Assembly (NCBI GenBank): GCA_963580455.1
Contig: OY756961.1
Location: 8,413,001-8,477,000 of the forward strand
Direction of reading: 5' to 3'
Source of the DNA: Euonymus europaeus
Lineage: Eukaryota > Streptophyta > Magnoliopsida > Celastrales > Celastraceae
DNA: 64,000 nt
Shown here one piece after another: positions 11,119-21,470 of the stretch (the first letter of the stretch is position 1; each line of letters starts with the position of its first letter). A model generated the notes under the pieces. That model had not been told where the DNA came from and did no database searches. It saw nothing but the letters and a program-made list of their open reading frames with translations. The position numbers were made by a program, and so were the translations under genes.

Positions 11119-12660
11119 ATGGATGAATATTTTAAGTTATGGGGTGAAGATTTACATTTGTCAAGCTATTCAATCGAGGTAAAAATTATATTTTTGAGAT
11201 CCACATTTGATTATAAGTTTTTGTATAATGTAAGTATCGTAAACTAATTTAGTTATTTAATGTGTAACAGGATGATCAAGCCGAATCAGACAATAATGAA
11301 GTACAAACAGATTATACAGAACAATTTACAACTGATATGGTATGATAGTAAATTATATATTTTATTTCGTAATTTGTTAAATTTGAAATAATAGTAATAT
11401 ATTTTTTATTAGATATTTCATTGCCGTGAAGATTTAATCAAATGGGCACGAGATGTAGGATGTGTGCTGGGATTTATTATCATTATTGCCAATTCAAATG
11501 AAGGCCATTTTGGACAGAAGTCTAAATTGACACTGCAATGTGAGCGAAGCGGACAATATCGATCATTAAAAGGTTCATCCAAATTGACCGGTACTAAAAA
11601 ATGCAACTGTCAGTTTTGTTTAAAAGGTATGAAGTTGAAAACCGGAGATGATTGGAGTATAAAGGTTATGTGTGGGATCCATAATCATCCTCCTGCAAGT
11701 TACATGGAAGGTCATGCATATGCTAGTAGATTATCACAGGATGAAACTAACATCATGATTGATTTGTCACAGAATTTAGTGATGTCACGTGAAATATTAT
11801 CTACATTGAAGGCTAGAGATGCACAAAATGTGACGACAATAAAGACGATTTACAATGCTCGACAAAAACATCGAGCTGCTGAAATGGCGAGGAGAAATCA
11901 AATGCAACAATTAATGTATCTGCTAAGTCAGCACGATTACTCATCGTGGTACAGGAGTGACAGTGAGTCAAACCAGGTCTAAGACTTATTTTTTGCTCAT
12001 CCTCGTTCTTTAGATCTGTTGCGTGCATTTCCTCACATTTTGCTTATGGACTCGACATATAAGACTAACAGGTTTCATATGCCGTTTTTCAAAATTATTG
12101 GTGTTACTTCTACGGAGATGACATTTTGTGTTGCATTTGTGTTTCTTCAATTTGAGAAAGAAGATAATTTCACATGGGCATTAAGTTGTTTGAAGGCTGC
12201 TATGGATGGGTGTTTATCACCACGGGTGGTGTTGACTGACAAAGATTTAGCACTGATAAGACAATCACTGACATTTTTTGAGATATACAGGTCAGCACTG
12301 GTGGCTCATTGGATGAATTTTCTAGACATGGGTCACTTGATTGCATCATGCTACAATGTTGTTTGCATTGTATTAAGTCAATCGTAATCCTTGACATTTC
12401 TTCCTTTGCGGTCTGCCCCACCACCACCATCACAACAACGTGTCATATGTATCGAACATGTTAACCAGAACCATTTTGTGGAGGTATCCTTGGTTCCTAG
12501 TTCTCCAATGCCTCCAATCATGCCTCAATGGGGCGCATTCAGGCATCAATGTGCGGCATAGTGGGCTTTATTTTATGAACAAAATTTTCAAGATTATAGA
12601 CTGATACAGAATCCATCAAAAGTATCACAGCCCAATGTGAATTTAGATTCTGATTAGTTT
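11119..12660 (+). pseudogene. MULE transposase with FAR1-type zinc finger, broken
   Basis: Gene structure is visible. Exon 1 is 11119-11178 (starts MDEYFKLWGEDLHLSSYSIE), exon 2 is 11271-11339 and exon 3 starts at 11413, with clean GT..AG introns of 92 and 73 bp in phase 0. Exon 3 reads IFHCREDLIKWARDVG.., the standard start of MULE transposases. A WRKY/GCM1-like zinc finger follows (CNCQFC .. CGIHNH), then a helical spacer. At 11980-11982 a TAA interrupts just before DLFFAHPRSLDLL. After it the transposase core is readable: LLMDSTYKTNRF (first catalytic Asp) and VVLTDKDLALI (second Asp). The part with the catalytic Glu and SWIM zinc finger is missing. A C-terminal tail (NHFVEVSL.., PPIMPQW..) is retained to about 12660. 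Confidence 0.8.
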
Positions 12661-12981
12661 GTTTGGTGGTTTAATTTCTTTTATTTAATAAAAACTATTT
12701 GGGATTGCTTTTTATTTAGTTTCTTTTATTCTATAATAGATCCCACGTGTGCGGGCTATCGTCTCATCTCCAAATAGAATAAGAGGAATCATTTAGAGAT
12801 GGGCGGTAGATATTGAGAATAATTTTATTATTATTGATTGTGGGCCATACTTGCCCATCTCCATACAATTGGCACTAATAGCAACGCAAACTGTAGTTCA
12901 AAAAGGTACTGCTTGGACAGTAATCAGTTTTTGCCGGCATAGGTCTGTATAAGTAAAACAGAGCCTATATTTAGCAACTGC

Positions 12982-12994
12982 CAAATCTAGAGGA
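12982..12994. repeat. Target-site duplication of the MULE, right copy
   Basis: Same 13 bp as 10088-10100. The copia integrase reading resumes here. Confidence 0.75.
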
Positions 12995-13700
12995 TTCTCA
13001 ACTCTAGAGAGTTTAACTTTTTGGAAAGGAATTCTTGAGAAGTTGTCTTCCATTCATCCTTGACAAAGACCACTCACTGAACTCACTAAGGGTAAATCCT
13101 TAACCAGCTCTCTTTTATTCAGTAGGCCCATAGAAGAGCTGCTAAGACGTCCCAGTCTCTTGTGCCATAGCACTATATTATCTTCTTTAGCCAAGTAACT
13201 TTTCTCTTCAACCTCCAAAGTTATGGGAAAACTCCTTTTCTTCTTCATTTGACCCCTTCCAATCAATTTATCAACTTTAGCAATTTTACTTCAGTATTTA
13301 AAAAAAAAAGAATACCTCATCTCCAGAATTTGACCAACACTCAGCAAATTTGCATCCAAATTCGGCTCAAACATCACATCTTGGATAAGAAAAGATCCAG
13401 ATTTTCCTTTAACAAACACTGTTCCAACTCCTTCCTCCTTCACTCGATCTCCATTTTCCATCCTTACATGACACATCCTTTTCTGGTCTATCTCCACAAA
13501 GAAATCTTCTCTACTAGTCATATGATTACTTCATCCACTACCAATATACCAGACTTTATTCTTTTCTTTTGAGGTAGACAACCCAGTATAAAATAGAAGA
13601 GCATCATCCTCCACAGCATCCTCAACATTTTTTCAGATAGGATGTCAAGCAAATCTTCCATGCTTACAAGGCCAAATTCCAAGGATCCACAAACATGTAC
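12995..13700 (-). pseudogene. Copia zinc knuckle/protease and GAG-pre-integrase region, degenerate
   Basis: Minus-strand reading gives a decayed zinc-knuckle area near 13690, then the protease block VWYIGSG-stop-SNHMTS at about 13555-13510. The usual copia motif here is DSGASNHM. The catalytic Asp is Gly and the following position is a stop, so protease is inactive. Downstream (13521-13291) the fold is readable: DVMFEPNLDANLLSVGQ. The GAG-pre-integrase domain is at 13266-13054 with LWHKRLGRLS. A frameshift in a poly-A run sits at about 13300. Confidence 0.75.
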
Positions 13701-14239
13701 ACTGTAAACACATAAGAGTATTAATCATCGATATATCAGCAGTATATCATGTCTGAATTATTAGTAAATGATCAGGGTATTGAAGATTGGGTGTAGAAAA
13801 AAATATACATTTCTCCATGTTTCTCCAATGTTGAATATATCTTCCTCAAAGTGTTTAAATTAAGGTGTTTGGGTGTCTTCCAAGATGCTAGGAATTTTTC
13901 TTATAAAATTCTTTCCTTTTTTGGCTGTAGAATCCTTCACATGTGTGAGATAAAAAATGCTTAAATCTTCTTCATTCTCCTCTTCTTCTTGTGCTCTTTC
14001 ATTAATTTTTTTCATTTTGTTTGCTCGTACTTTCCTCCTCGTGGAAGAGAAAGAGTAAGCATAGTCTTGATTCCTCTTTTGCTTTCTTTCATTGTTATTC
14101 GTAATCCTTTTTTTTTTATCATGGATGGTGGTTCAAGATGAGATGCCTACAAGTAGAATGATACAATTATAGTTAGTAAGTAAAGAACAATTATTTTATA
14201 AAGGAGATAAAGAATTGAGAATCAACCTGAGAAGTTTAT
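13701..14239. other. AT-rich stretch without a recognised feature
   Basis: No protein-like frame and no repeat boundary seen. It could hold the copia 5' end, but no LTR was identified. Confidence 0.4.
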
Positions 14240-15150
14240 TTGTTAGCAGCCATCCAGTTGCATTGACAACCTACTCTGAACATGCTTCATGTATTTTTGA
14301 GAGATATGCACCCATAAACTGTAAAAAGAAAATTCTAACAATGATATGTTTCATGATGCTTGCATCGTATAATATCATGTGTGTATCGCGGTACCTTGTG
14401 TTCTTTGATATCATTCTTGTTCGTTATTTCTCCTCCAAGCTTCTGTAGTGTTTTCAGCAGTTTAATTATTATTTCATGCTACTGAATGCCAGTAGTCTCC
14501 TTTTTTGAGGTTGTCGCCCAATGATTGCGACTTTGATAGTATGTCAAAATTTGATTAAAAATGGAAAAAGTCACATATTCATATGCATGTGCATTTGGGC
14601 TTACAAAGATTTTTATCAAATTGAATGTTGGCATGTCATTGATCTAGTCCTTCGCCTCAACTTTGATTTTTGGGTGTTGTTCTTCAGTTGGATTAACAAC
14701 CTGCTCTGACCATGCTTCCTGTATTTTTAAGACAAATAATTTGAAAATCATACGTTTCATGATGCATGTATTGTATACCAATTATGTGTGTATCTTAATA
14801 CCTTGTGTTCTTCCAAATCATTATTGTTCGTGGCTTCTCTGATGTTTTCAACAATTCAATGACTTCTCCCTCGAGCTTCTCCGGGGTGTCCAACAATTCA
14901 ATGGCTTCTCCCTCGAGCTTCTCTGGTATTTTCAGCAATTCAATTAATATTTCATGTTTCTGAATCCCAAGACTCTCCTTTGTTAGAGTGTCGTCCAGTG
15001 AGTGCGACTTCAATAGTATATAAAATTTTGATTAAAAAAAGGGAAAAATTAAAGTATTGATACCATGTGCATATGCATTGGACCAAGGAAATATTTTTAC
15101 CAAATTCAATGTTGGCATGTCATTGATCCAGTCCTGCCTGGAAACTTTGG
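14240..15150. repeat. Tandem duplication of a ~420-484 bp segment
   Basis: Two diverged direct copies. Landmarks: ACAACCT[AG]CTCTGA[AC]CATGCTTC at 14276 and 14696 (offset 420), and GTTGGCATGTCATTGATC at 14627 and 15111 (offset 484). The second copy is longer because it contains an extra 45-bp mini-repeat. On the minus strand that mini-repeat encodes a 15-residue acidic repeat (variants of ELLDTPEKLEGE, 14840-14960). Confidence 0.75.
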
Positions 15151-15471
15151 TTCCTAGTACCTACAAAGCAGATAACAAGAATTTAGTATGAAAGCACAAA
15201 TAACGTATCACCAATGTATCTCACATATATCGGAGAGATATGTCTTACCTTCTGTGAAGTTAGGGGGTAGCCGTATGGAGTTGTAGTGCCTCTCAATTTC
15301 TGAGTCAAGCCATGTACTTCTATCTCAGTCAACTCCTCTTGTAGAGTTTTGGCTATGTTTTCTTTCTCATGCTAAATAATATTAAGAGCCCGCTTCATTT
15401 GGTCCAATTATTGTTCTAATAAAGCAACTTTCTTTTGCAAGTCATCTATGCATGTATCTCTATCCTTGTCT

Positions 15472-15792
15472 TCAATTTGATATCTCATGAACCTTTTTAA
15501 CTTTTGTTGCCTCAACTTCGGTGAGCAGCTTTTGAATATACATTTGCGATGATTGAATGTCCTCCGGCATTTTGGATGGACTACGTACTACTGATTTATC
15601 TTGCTTGTCCGATTTTTTTACTACATAGTCTGCAAGCCGTATCAATGAGGTGTTCTCAAGGCCATCATCATTTAATGGTTCAGAGAAAACTGACTCTTTT
15701 TTTTTTGTCAGGCCATTGTTGATCATTGGGGTCATTTTCTTCATCATCATCTTCATTAGATTCACTTTCAAACCTATCAGCATACTTATCAT
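15472..15792 (-). pseudogene. Unrecognised acidic/Lys-rich reading frame of an accessory element
   Basis: I do not recognise the protein. The stretch from about 15690 to 15472 has protein-like composition (SEPLNDDGLENTSLIRLADY, KMPEDIQSSQMYIQKLL). Upstream of 15710 a run of A/T marks a likely frameshift: the Asp/Glu-rich sequence (EDDDEENDPND) is in another frame. Together with 16151-16486 it may be two exons or pieces of one degraded transposon ORF on the minus strand. Confidence 0.35.
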
Positions 15793-16150
15793 CTTCAGGC
15801 TGTTGCAATCTTTCGAAAGTTTTCGTCTTCAATATACTTGTAAAAGTCCCATTTTGCACAAATGAGTGTAGCCTTTGTAGGTTTCGCCATACAAATAGTC
15901 GATGATTCCATCACCCAGTACTGTATCACATGGAAATAATGACACATAGGATAAATGTATTATGTTGTGATCATGGTTGTATCACATAGGTATTTTAATA
16001 AATTTAGTACTTACTAGCAAAGAAACTAAACATCCTATGCACTAGATTTTATCAATGAGGTATTCAAGTATTCATACGCATGCCAAGACCAATTATACTT
16101 ATCTATTTGTTGAAAATCTTCAACGTAGTTGATATATCCCCAACTCAACG

Positions 16151-16486
16151 TCATTGACTTGTTAGGAACGAATAATGAAGCAAGAAGGTAGAGTACAATA
16201 AGTCGACAGAGGTCACCTTTATTTTTGTTTTTGTCAATCTTAGGCAGAACATAAACCTCCTTTCAATGAGTTTGCTACTTGCGTCTTTGTTATGGGGCGC
16301 TACCTCAATAGCCCTCTTATCATCCCATATCCTAAAGATGTTCTTGAAGTCTTTGTAAGAGAAATTCTTGTATTGTCCACCAATGAGGAATGCTTTTTGT
16401 TCATTGTCAAAAGATCTGAGTAGGTTAAACATATTCAGGTTTGAAAAGGTATTGTCTGCCATGCTCACTTCTTTGGGGATGTGCAT
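16151..16486 (-). pseudogene. Unrecognised ORF, resembles N-terminal domains of plant Ulp1/plant-mobile-domain element proteins
   Basis: A 111-residue frame with a globular pattern (NLLRSFDNEQKAFLIGGQ, KNFSYKDFKNIFRIWDD, ERRFMFCLRLTKTK). The order 'F..LL..FD...AF.IGG...F...DF..IF.I' recalls the leading domain of plant transposon proteins of the Ulp1-protease/DUF1985/plant-mobile-domain kind. That is a memory-based resemblance, not a search result. No zinc, protease or DDE motif is visible. Stops follow downstream. It lies in the same region as the tandem duplication and the GTATCA array, so these may all belong to one element. Confidence 0.3.
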
Positions 16487-18298
16487 GATGGTCTGGGTTT
16501 AATTATGGGGTCAGGTCACTATTACTTATCATCTGTGATCATTGATTTATTGGTAATAATTCGTTTGTTTTAGGCTAACTAATTACCATGAGTGGTATCT
16601 GTATAATGTCTGTACTTAAGCTAGTCATTTTCTGTGTGTTCGGATGTGTTTATGGGCAGTGGTAGTTCCTGTGGTTTCTTGGTGATGATGCCAAGTTTTC
16701 ATACGCATAAAGATGATTTGTAACTCATAAGATTTCTGTTTTTGCTCATGAATGTAATCACGTCATATGTGGATACTGTTTTGTATATACAAGGTTATGT
16801 AAAAATAAGAGTGAATTGGGTACTTGGGATTTAATGTGAAAATTAGCTTAATGGCAGTCAAACAATGAGCTTTTCGTGCTTACTTTGAACATTTGGGTTT
16901 TAAATGATTTATTTGGCTTAGATTAGAATAATGGTGGAATTGAATATGGTTTGCTAATTGGATGAATTAGAATGAGTTGTATTGGCCGAGGTTATGGGTT
17001 TTGATATGTATAACGGGCTTTGGTTGTATTTCATTTGGTTTGAATTTTTATGATTCATTTGGTTTTGAGCATGAATTTGGGCTAAGAAGATTCATGAATT
17101 ACAAGGTTAAAATGGGTTATGGACTTTTAAATTGAATGTGGTAATGGTTGTGAAGTTGGGATTGTTATTTGCTTTGCTAATTTGTTTTATTTTTATTTTT
17201 ATTTCAATTTTGTTTCTATTTTATTTTTATTATCATTTCTATTTTTATCTTTTATTTTTATTTTATTTTTATTTCTATTTCAATTTTATTTTTATTTTTT
17301 TCATTTCTTATTTTTATTTTATTTTTATTTTTATCTTATCTTTTATTTTTATTTTTGTTTTATTTTTTTTTATTTCAAATTTATTTATTTAATTTTCGTT
17401 TTATTTTTATTTTTCGTTTTATTTTTATTTTTATTTTTATTTTTATTTTTATATTTTATGCTTTTCCAAAAATTATATTGTATATTTTTGTGGTGTATAA
17501 AAATTATATCGAAAGGCTTTGCTTACGATGAAATTAATTTGGGGAATGCATTAGATGCACCCTCAAAAAGATTCTTGAGGCGAGAGTGTTTCTAGGAAAT
17601 TTGACAATTGGATGAAAAAATTTCTTGAACCTCAATATTAGACTTTCAATATAATTTTTATGTTTCCTAAAATTATTTTATCTTATTTTGATATAGCGTT
17701 GACATTTTCTAAAATTAATTAATTCAATTTCAAAATAGTTTTTGTTTATATTATCTAAAACTTATTCTATCATATTTTGATATATTTTTGTATATAAGAA
17801 TTTTCACACATGCATGTATTCTTGTCACAATCAATGTTTTTTAAAAATCATATAATGGGATAATAAAAATTAAATTAGCAACTGTTTTTTTAAAACAGAC
17901 GTTGTGGGGTGCCTCACACCTTCCCCATACGTAACAAACTCACTTACCCATTTTTCTGGATTTTCGCATACCAAATTATTTTTAATCGGTGACCAATTGC
18001 ACCTATTACAATTGGTGGCGACTCTTCTTTTAAAATTCCTCTCGCAAAACCGGTTGCGACAGGTATCAAAGATTAATTATAAGTGTATCACATTTTATCA
18101 TTTGCTATTAACACAATAAGCATTGAATAGACAAAAAGACATTGTTGAGCATAGTGTATATAGTCCAGTAAATCAATAGGGTATGACAAATAAGCCACAT
18201 GTGTATCAAACAATTGATCATTAATCATAAGTGAAACACAGATGATCTTATATATAATTGACTTTCATAATAGGGTATCATGTTGTTTATGGCAAAGA
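16487..18298. other. AT-rich non-coding stretch left of the Tekay insertion
   Basis: No gene. Contains a T-rich low-complexity block (17170-17460). At its right end are four GTATCA motifs (18063, 18085, 18203, 18275), which continue on the other side of the Tekay element. Confidence 0.6.
17170..17460. repeat. (TTTTTAT)n low-complexity block
   Basis: About 290 bp of T-runs of 4-6 separated by single A, occasionally C or G. It generates long Phe/Leu/Tyr-rich open frames that are not genes. Replication slippage is the likely origin. Confidence 0.9.
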
Positions 18299-18542
18299 TG
18301 TAATATCCCGAACCCAAAATTTTAAAAAAATATAATAATTTTTCAAATTTAATATTTTTAATAAAATACTACATATTTTTAGAAAATATTGACGCAAGAA
18401 TCAGCTAAATCGGAGTTGAATTGGATTTGTTATGGATTATGGAAGTTTAAGTGTTATTTGGGAATAAGGGGCAAAACGGTAATTTTTATGAAAAATCTGG
18501 GATAACCCAGATTTTTCTGGTTTTTCCGGCAGAGTTGGCCGA

Positions 18543-18582
18543 AGGAGAGAGAGAGGGGGGAGGAGAGAGAGAGAGAGAGAAG
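18543..18582. repeat. (GA)n microsatellite inside the LTR
   Basis: Purine-only GAGAGA run with a GGGGGG interruption. The 3' LTR carries a shorter version at 25168-25199. GAGA tracts are common in plant promoters and 5' leaders. Confidence 0.85.
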
Positions 18583-18887
18583 AAGTTGTTCATTTGTGGT
18601 CCGATCGGAGCAAATAAGGTGTCAAATCGAAGCTCGTGAAGAGAGGAGCAAAACCCAAGTGGAATCACCGTCATCGGACCACCGTAGACGGCGGAATCGG
18701 CCGGAGAAGTTTCGATTTTTCAAAATTTCAAAGCTCGATCCCGGTCGATTCAGTAGAAATTTTGGAACGAGACAGGTACCATTAGATTTCTGTTGTTGTG
18801 GGCTTCATTTTGATGTAGGAGTGACCGGAAAATTCGCCGGAAAAATGGATTCCAACGACGGTCCGGCCGAGTTGACTCAGCTCCGGC

Positions 18888-19060
18888 GAGTTGACTCGAG
18901 TTTGACCCGTTGACTCGAGTTTGACCCGAGTTGACTTTAACCGGGTTTGACTTTTTATCCGAGTTGACCGGGTTGGACCCGAGTTGACTTTGACTCGATT
19001 TGACTTTTGACCCTTGACTTTGAGGTTGACTTTTGGTTAACTTTTTCGTATTTTGACTGT
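18888..19060 (+). promoter_or_regulatory. TTGAC (W-box core) cluster in the LTR
   Basis: About 15 occurrences of TTGAC followed by C or T within about 170 bp, arranged as degenerate 10-20 bp tandem units (GAGTTGACTCGAGTTTGACC-like). TTGAC[C/T] is the WRKY factor recognition core. The same cluster with slightly different copy number is in the 3' LTR (25485-25680). Regulatory function is inferred. Confidence 0.55.
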
Positions 19061-20415
19061 CGTGTATACGTATCCGTATTTTGATGCAGGAGGTTGATTT
19101 GGAGATTCCAAACGTACTACGGATTAGCTTAGTCGACATTCCAGGTAGGGATTCTGCCTTGTTTTTATCTGGGGTTCCGGGAGTTCCGTATTTGACGGAC
19201 TCCTATTTGTCTCGGTGTGAAATTCCCAGAGGTTGTGAATTTCTCTGTTTATACTCTTATCTGATTTATTTCCGCAATTGCAACTGTATTATTATTATTT
19301 GATATTATGGATTGTTTGTGCGACTGGTTGCATCCTCATGCGACACGTCTTCCGTGGGGCCCACACTCAATGGTGGGGCCCACATCTTGGTTGTGTAGTT
19401 TTTGGTGAGAGTCCAGATAGGACTATACTCTGGATGGTTTTTTGTGATGATGCTACGAGATTATTGATGGATGATTTGTAGTGTGTGGGACCCACATCGG
19501 GAGACCCAACCTACTGGATGATTTGTTGATGGATTTGATTGGGTACGTACCTGGAGACCGGATTGAGGTGAGGTACATCCTAGGGGACGATCTTCGATGT
19601 AGGCGATGCTATCGAGTACCTGATGTAGGCTCGATCCTCATCTAATCTGGGGAGTACCTGGACTGGGAGACACCTTGCGGAGATCAGGGTGGGTCCAGGG
19701 GAGGATTTTCTGTTGTTATGTGGATATGAGTTGATACGGATTTGAGTTGATATGGATTTGAGTTGGATTATGATTGAGTACTGATTTGATAGTTGTACTT
19801 GAGGATGGTAGTGGTGGAGCCTACTCGGTGTCTACCCTACGGATTGATTGATTGTTGATATTTATGACGGGTTCCGAGTTTCTGTACTCTATTATGGTGT
19901 CATTGTATGGTTTCCTTTATATACTTATATACCTTTCGGATATTCGTACTTTATCTCTGTTTATTGGAGTTCGGTGATACTGGAGTGTATCACTATTTGA
20001 GTTTCCTGTTCATTTCATATACATCTTGAGTTCTACTTTCCCTTTATTCTGATGATCGATATTTCTCCATATCCCTACTGAGCTTTGTAGCTCATCCCTT
20101 TCATTCACATGTTTTCAGGTGAGATAGCCGGAGTGGATGATCAGCGCAGGGATGCGTGAGGCGTGATGTAGCTGGAGTGGGGATGATTTGTCTGTCTGTA
20201 GTATCTGTTTTTCGTATTTATGATGTTTTGGATTTTCCGCTGTAGACTCTGGTTTGTATTATGACATTTATATATACATGTGACACTATTTATGTAGTGT
20301 TTGGGTAGATATTTGGTTTAATCCGGTTCGGGGGACGGAGGAGTTCCCTGCCGGTCACTTCTCTGGGTTTCATGGATGCTCATCCGCATCTATCTGGGAG
20401 AGGGGCGTGACAGTT

Positions 20416-20426
20416 TGGTATCAGAG
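20416..20426 (+). other. Primer-binding site (initiator Met-tRNA type)
   Basis: TGGTATCAGAG, three bases after the LTR end. It matches the complement of the 3' end of plant initiator methionine tRNA, the usual primer of chromoviruses. Confidence 0.9.
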
Positions 20427-20576
20427 GTGGTCAGTTAGTATTTGGGTGGTTATTCAATTTCTTTAGTTTTTTCCCCAGCTACACATCACGCGCTTCCCGG
20501 CTAATCTGGTGAGTTATTCTTTCTTTTACGTTTGGGGTATTTGATTTATATAGTTATACGTTTACGTTTCGGATAT

Positions 20577-21470
20577 GGTAGACACACGTAGATGGTGATG
20601 CTCAGGATACCTGATCAGAGGAGAGCTCTATTGGCTTCAGCATTTTTAGAGGATGATGCTTATGTTTGGTGGGAGTATGACTGTTGGTAGAGAGAGTATG
20701 GTGATGCTATGGTCGGAGTTTGGGACACTGTTTCTAGCACAGTATGTTCCCTAGGCCATTCGCGTTGCGAAGGCTAATGAGTTTCTGGAGTTGATTCAGG
20801 GTAAAGATATGACGGTGTCACAGTGAGGAGAAGAAGATACTGAGATTTCAGCGCGGGCGGAAACCCCGCATTTTAGAGCGTTTAGCAGGGATGATGGTTC
20901 GTACTTACCGGGTGTGCATTGACAGGGCACTTGATATAGAGAGAAGCATGGTTGATACATAGGATTATTGGGAGCTTCATAAGAGGAAGTACGGAGATAC
21001 TTCTTCTGCCTCAGGGAGAAGTAGTAGACAAAGGACTGAGGGTCAGAGACAGAGACCCAGACAGGATCAGGGGCAGAGATTCCATGACAGGAGGCAGGAC
21101 CGTCCCGGTCAGCAGCAGGGTCCGCAGCAGCGACATCAGGGTCCACGGCAGGGACAGGGGTCCATATCTGGATTGTACTGTTTTGCATGTGGTCATACTG
21201 GGCACATGATATCGGACTGCCCCAGGGCGGATAGTCCATTGTGTTTCTCTTGTGGACTACCAGGACATGTCTAGAGGTTTTGCCCGAGGAGTCGTACAGC
21301 ACCATCAGGCAGAGGACAGGGAGCCCCAGCACTTGCAGCACCAGCACCTAGGGCTCCAGCTGGCAGAGGGGCCAGACCTCCAGCACCACCAGTGAGACAG
21401 CAGCAGCAGCAGTAGCAGAGGCAGGGCCAGAGAGCTGGAGTTTATGCAGTTGCACCCGAGCCAGCACCAG
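20577..21470 (+). pseudogene. Tekay gag with two zinc knuckles, broken
   Basis: Starts MVDTRRW then a stop within eight codons. Capsid-like pieces follow in several frames (LASAFLEDDAYVWWEYD, LWSEFGTLFLAQYVP, KANEFLELIQGKDMT), shorter than a normal gag, so part is deleted. A Gln/Arg/Pro-rich basic stretch precedes two CCHC knuckles (CFACGHTGHMISDC and CFSCGLPGHV, the latter followed by a stop and then RFCPR). A Pro/Ala/Gln-rich linker leads to protease. Several stops sit where a CAG (Gln) codon is expected, which fits C-to-T deamination. Confidence 0.85.

Larger units (their letters stand above)
10101..12981 (+). mobile_element. Mutator-like element (MULE), non-functional, with degenerate TIRs
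   Basis: Bounded by the 13-bp duplication. The ends are imperfect inverted repeats: the left reads CTAAATGCAGG..TATACAGACCTAT (10105-10141); the right, reverse complemented, reads CTAAATATAGG..TATACAGACCTAT. Inside are a subterminal tandem-repeat block and a transposase pseudogene with FAR1-like zinc finger and MULE DDE motifs. The element is younger than the copia element it splits. Confidence 0.8.
7660..13700 (-). mobile_element. Degenerate Ty1/copia element, interrupted by a MULE
   Basis: Minus-strand copia order is preserved across the insertion: zinc-knuckle/protease region (about 13700-13500), GAG-pre-integrase (13266-13054), integrase (13053-12995, continuing at 10100-9780), linker (9700-9190), RT (8900-8269) and RNase H/C-terminus (8241-7690). 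The two halves rejoin exactly at a duplicated 13-bp sequence, which shows that the MULE landed inside integrase. No LTR pair was recognised. Many stops and frameshifts are present. Confidence 0.8.
18299..20412 (+). repeat. 5' LTR of the Tekay element
   Basis: 2114 bp, TG..CA borders. Contains a (GA)n stretch at 18543-18582, a dense TTGAC cluster (about 18888-19060) and many short spurious frames. It is followed after 3 bp by the primer-binding site. Confidence 0.95.

Noticed and set aside
17132..17595. Long Phe/Tyr/Leu-rich open frames on +
   Set aside because: Product of the (TTTTTAT)n low-complexity block; no start context, no domain.
19278..19481. Plus-strand frame in the LTR, present in both LTRs (also 25851-26347)
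   Set aside because: Identical because the LTRs are duplicates; LTRs are non-coding and no protein motif is present.
20796..21347. 183-residue frame on the minus strand over gag
   Set aside because: Antisense of the basic Gln/Arg-rich gag region; composition is dictated by the sense strand and has no domain.
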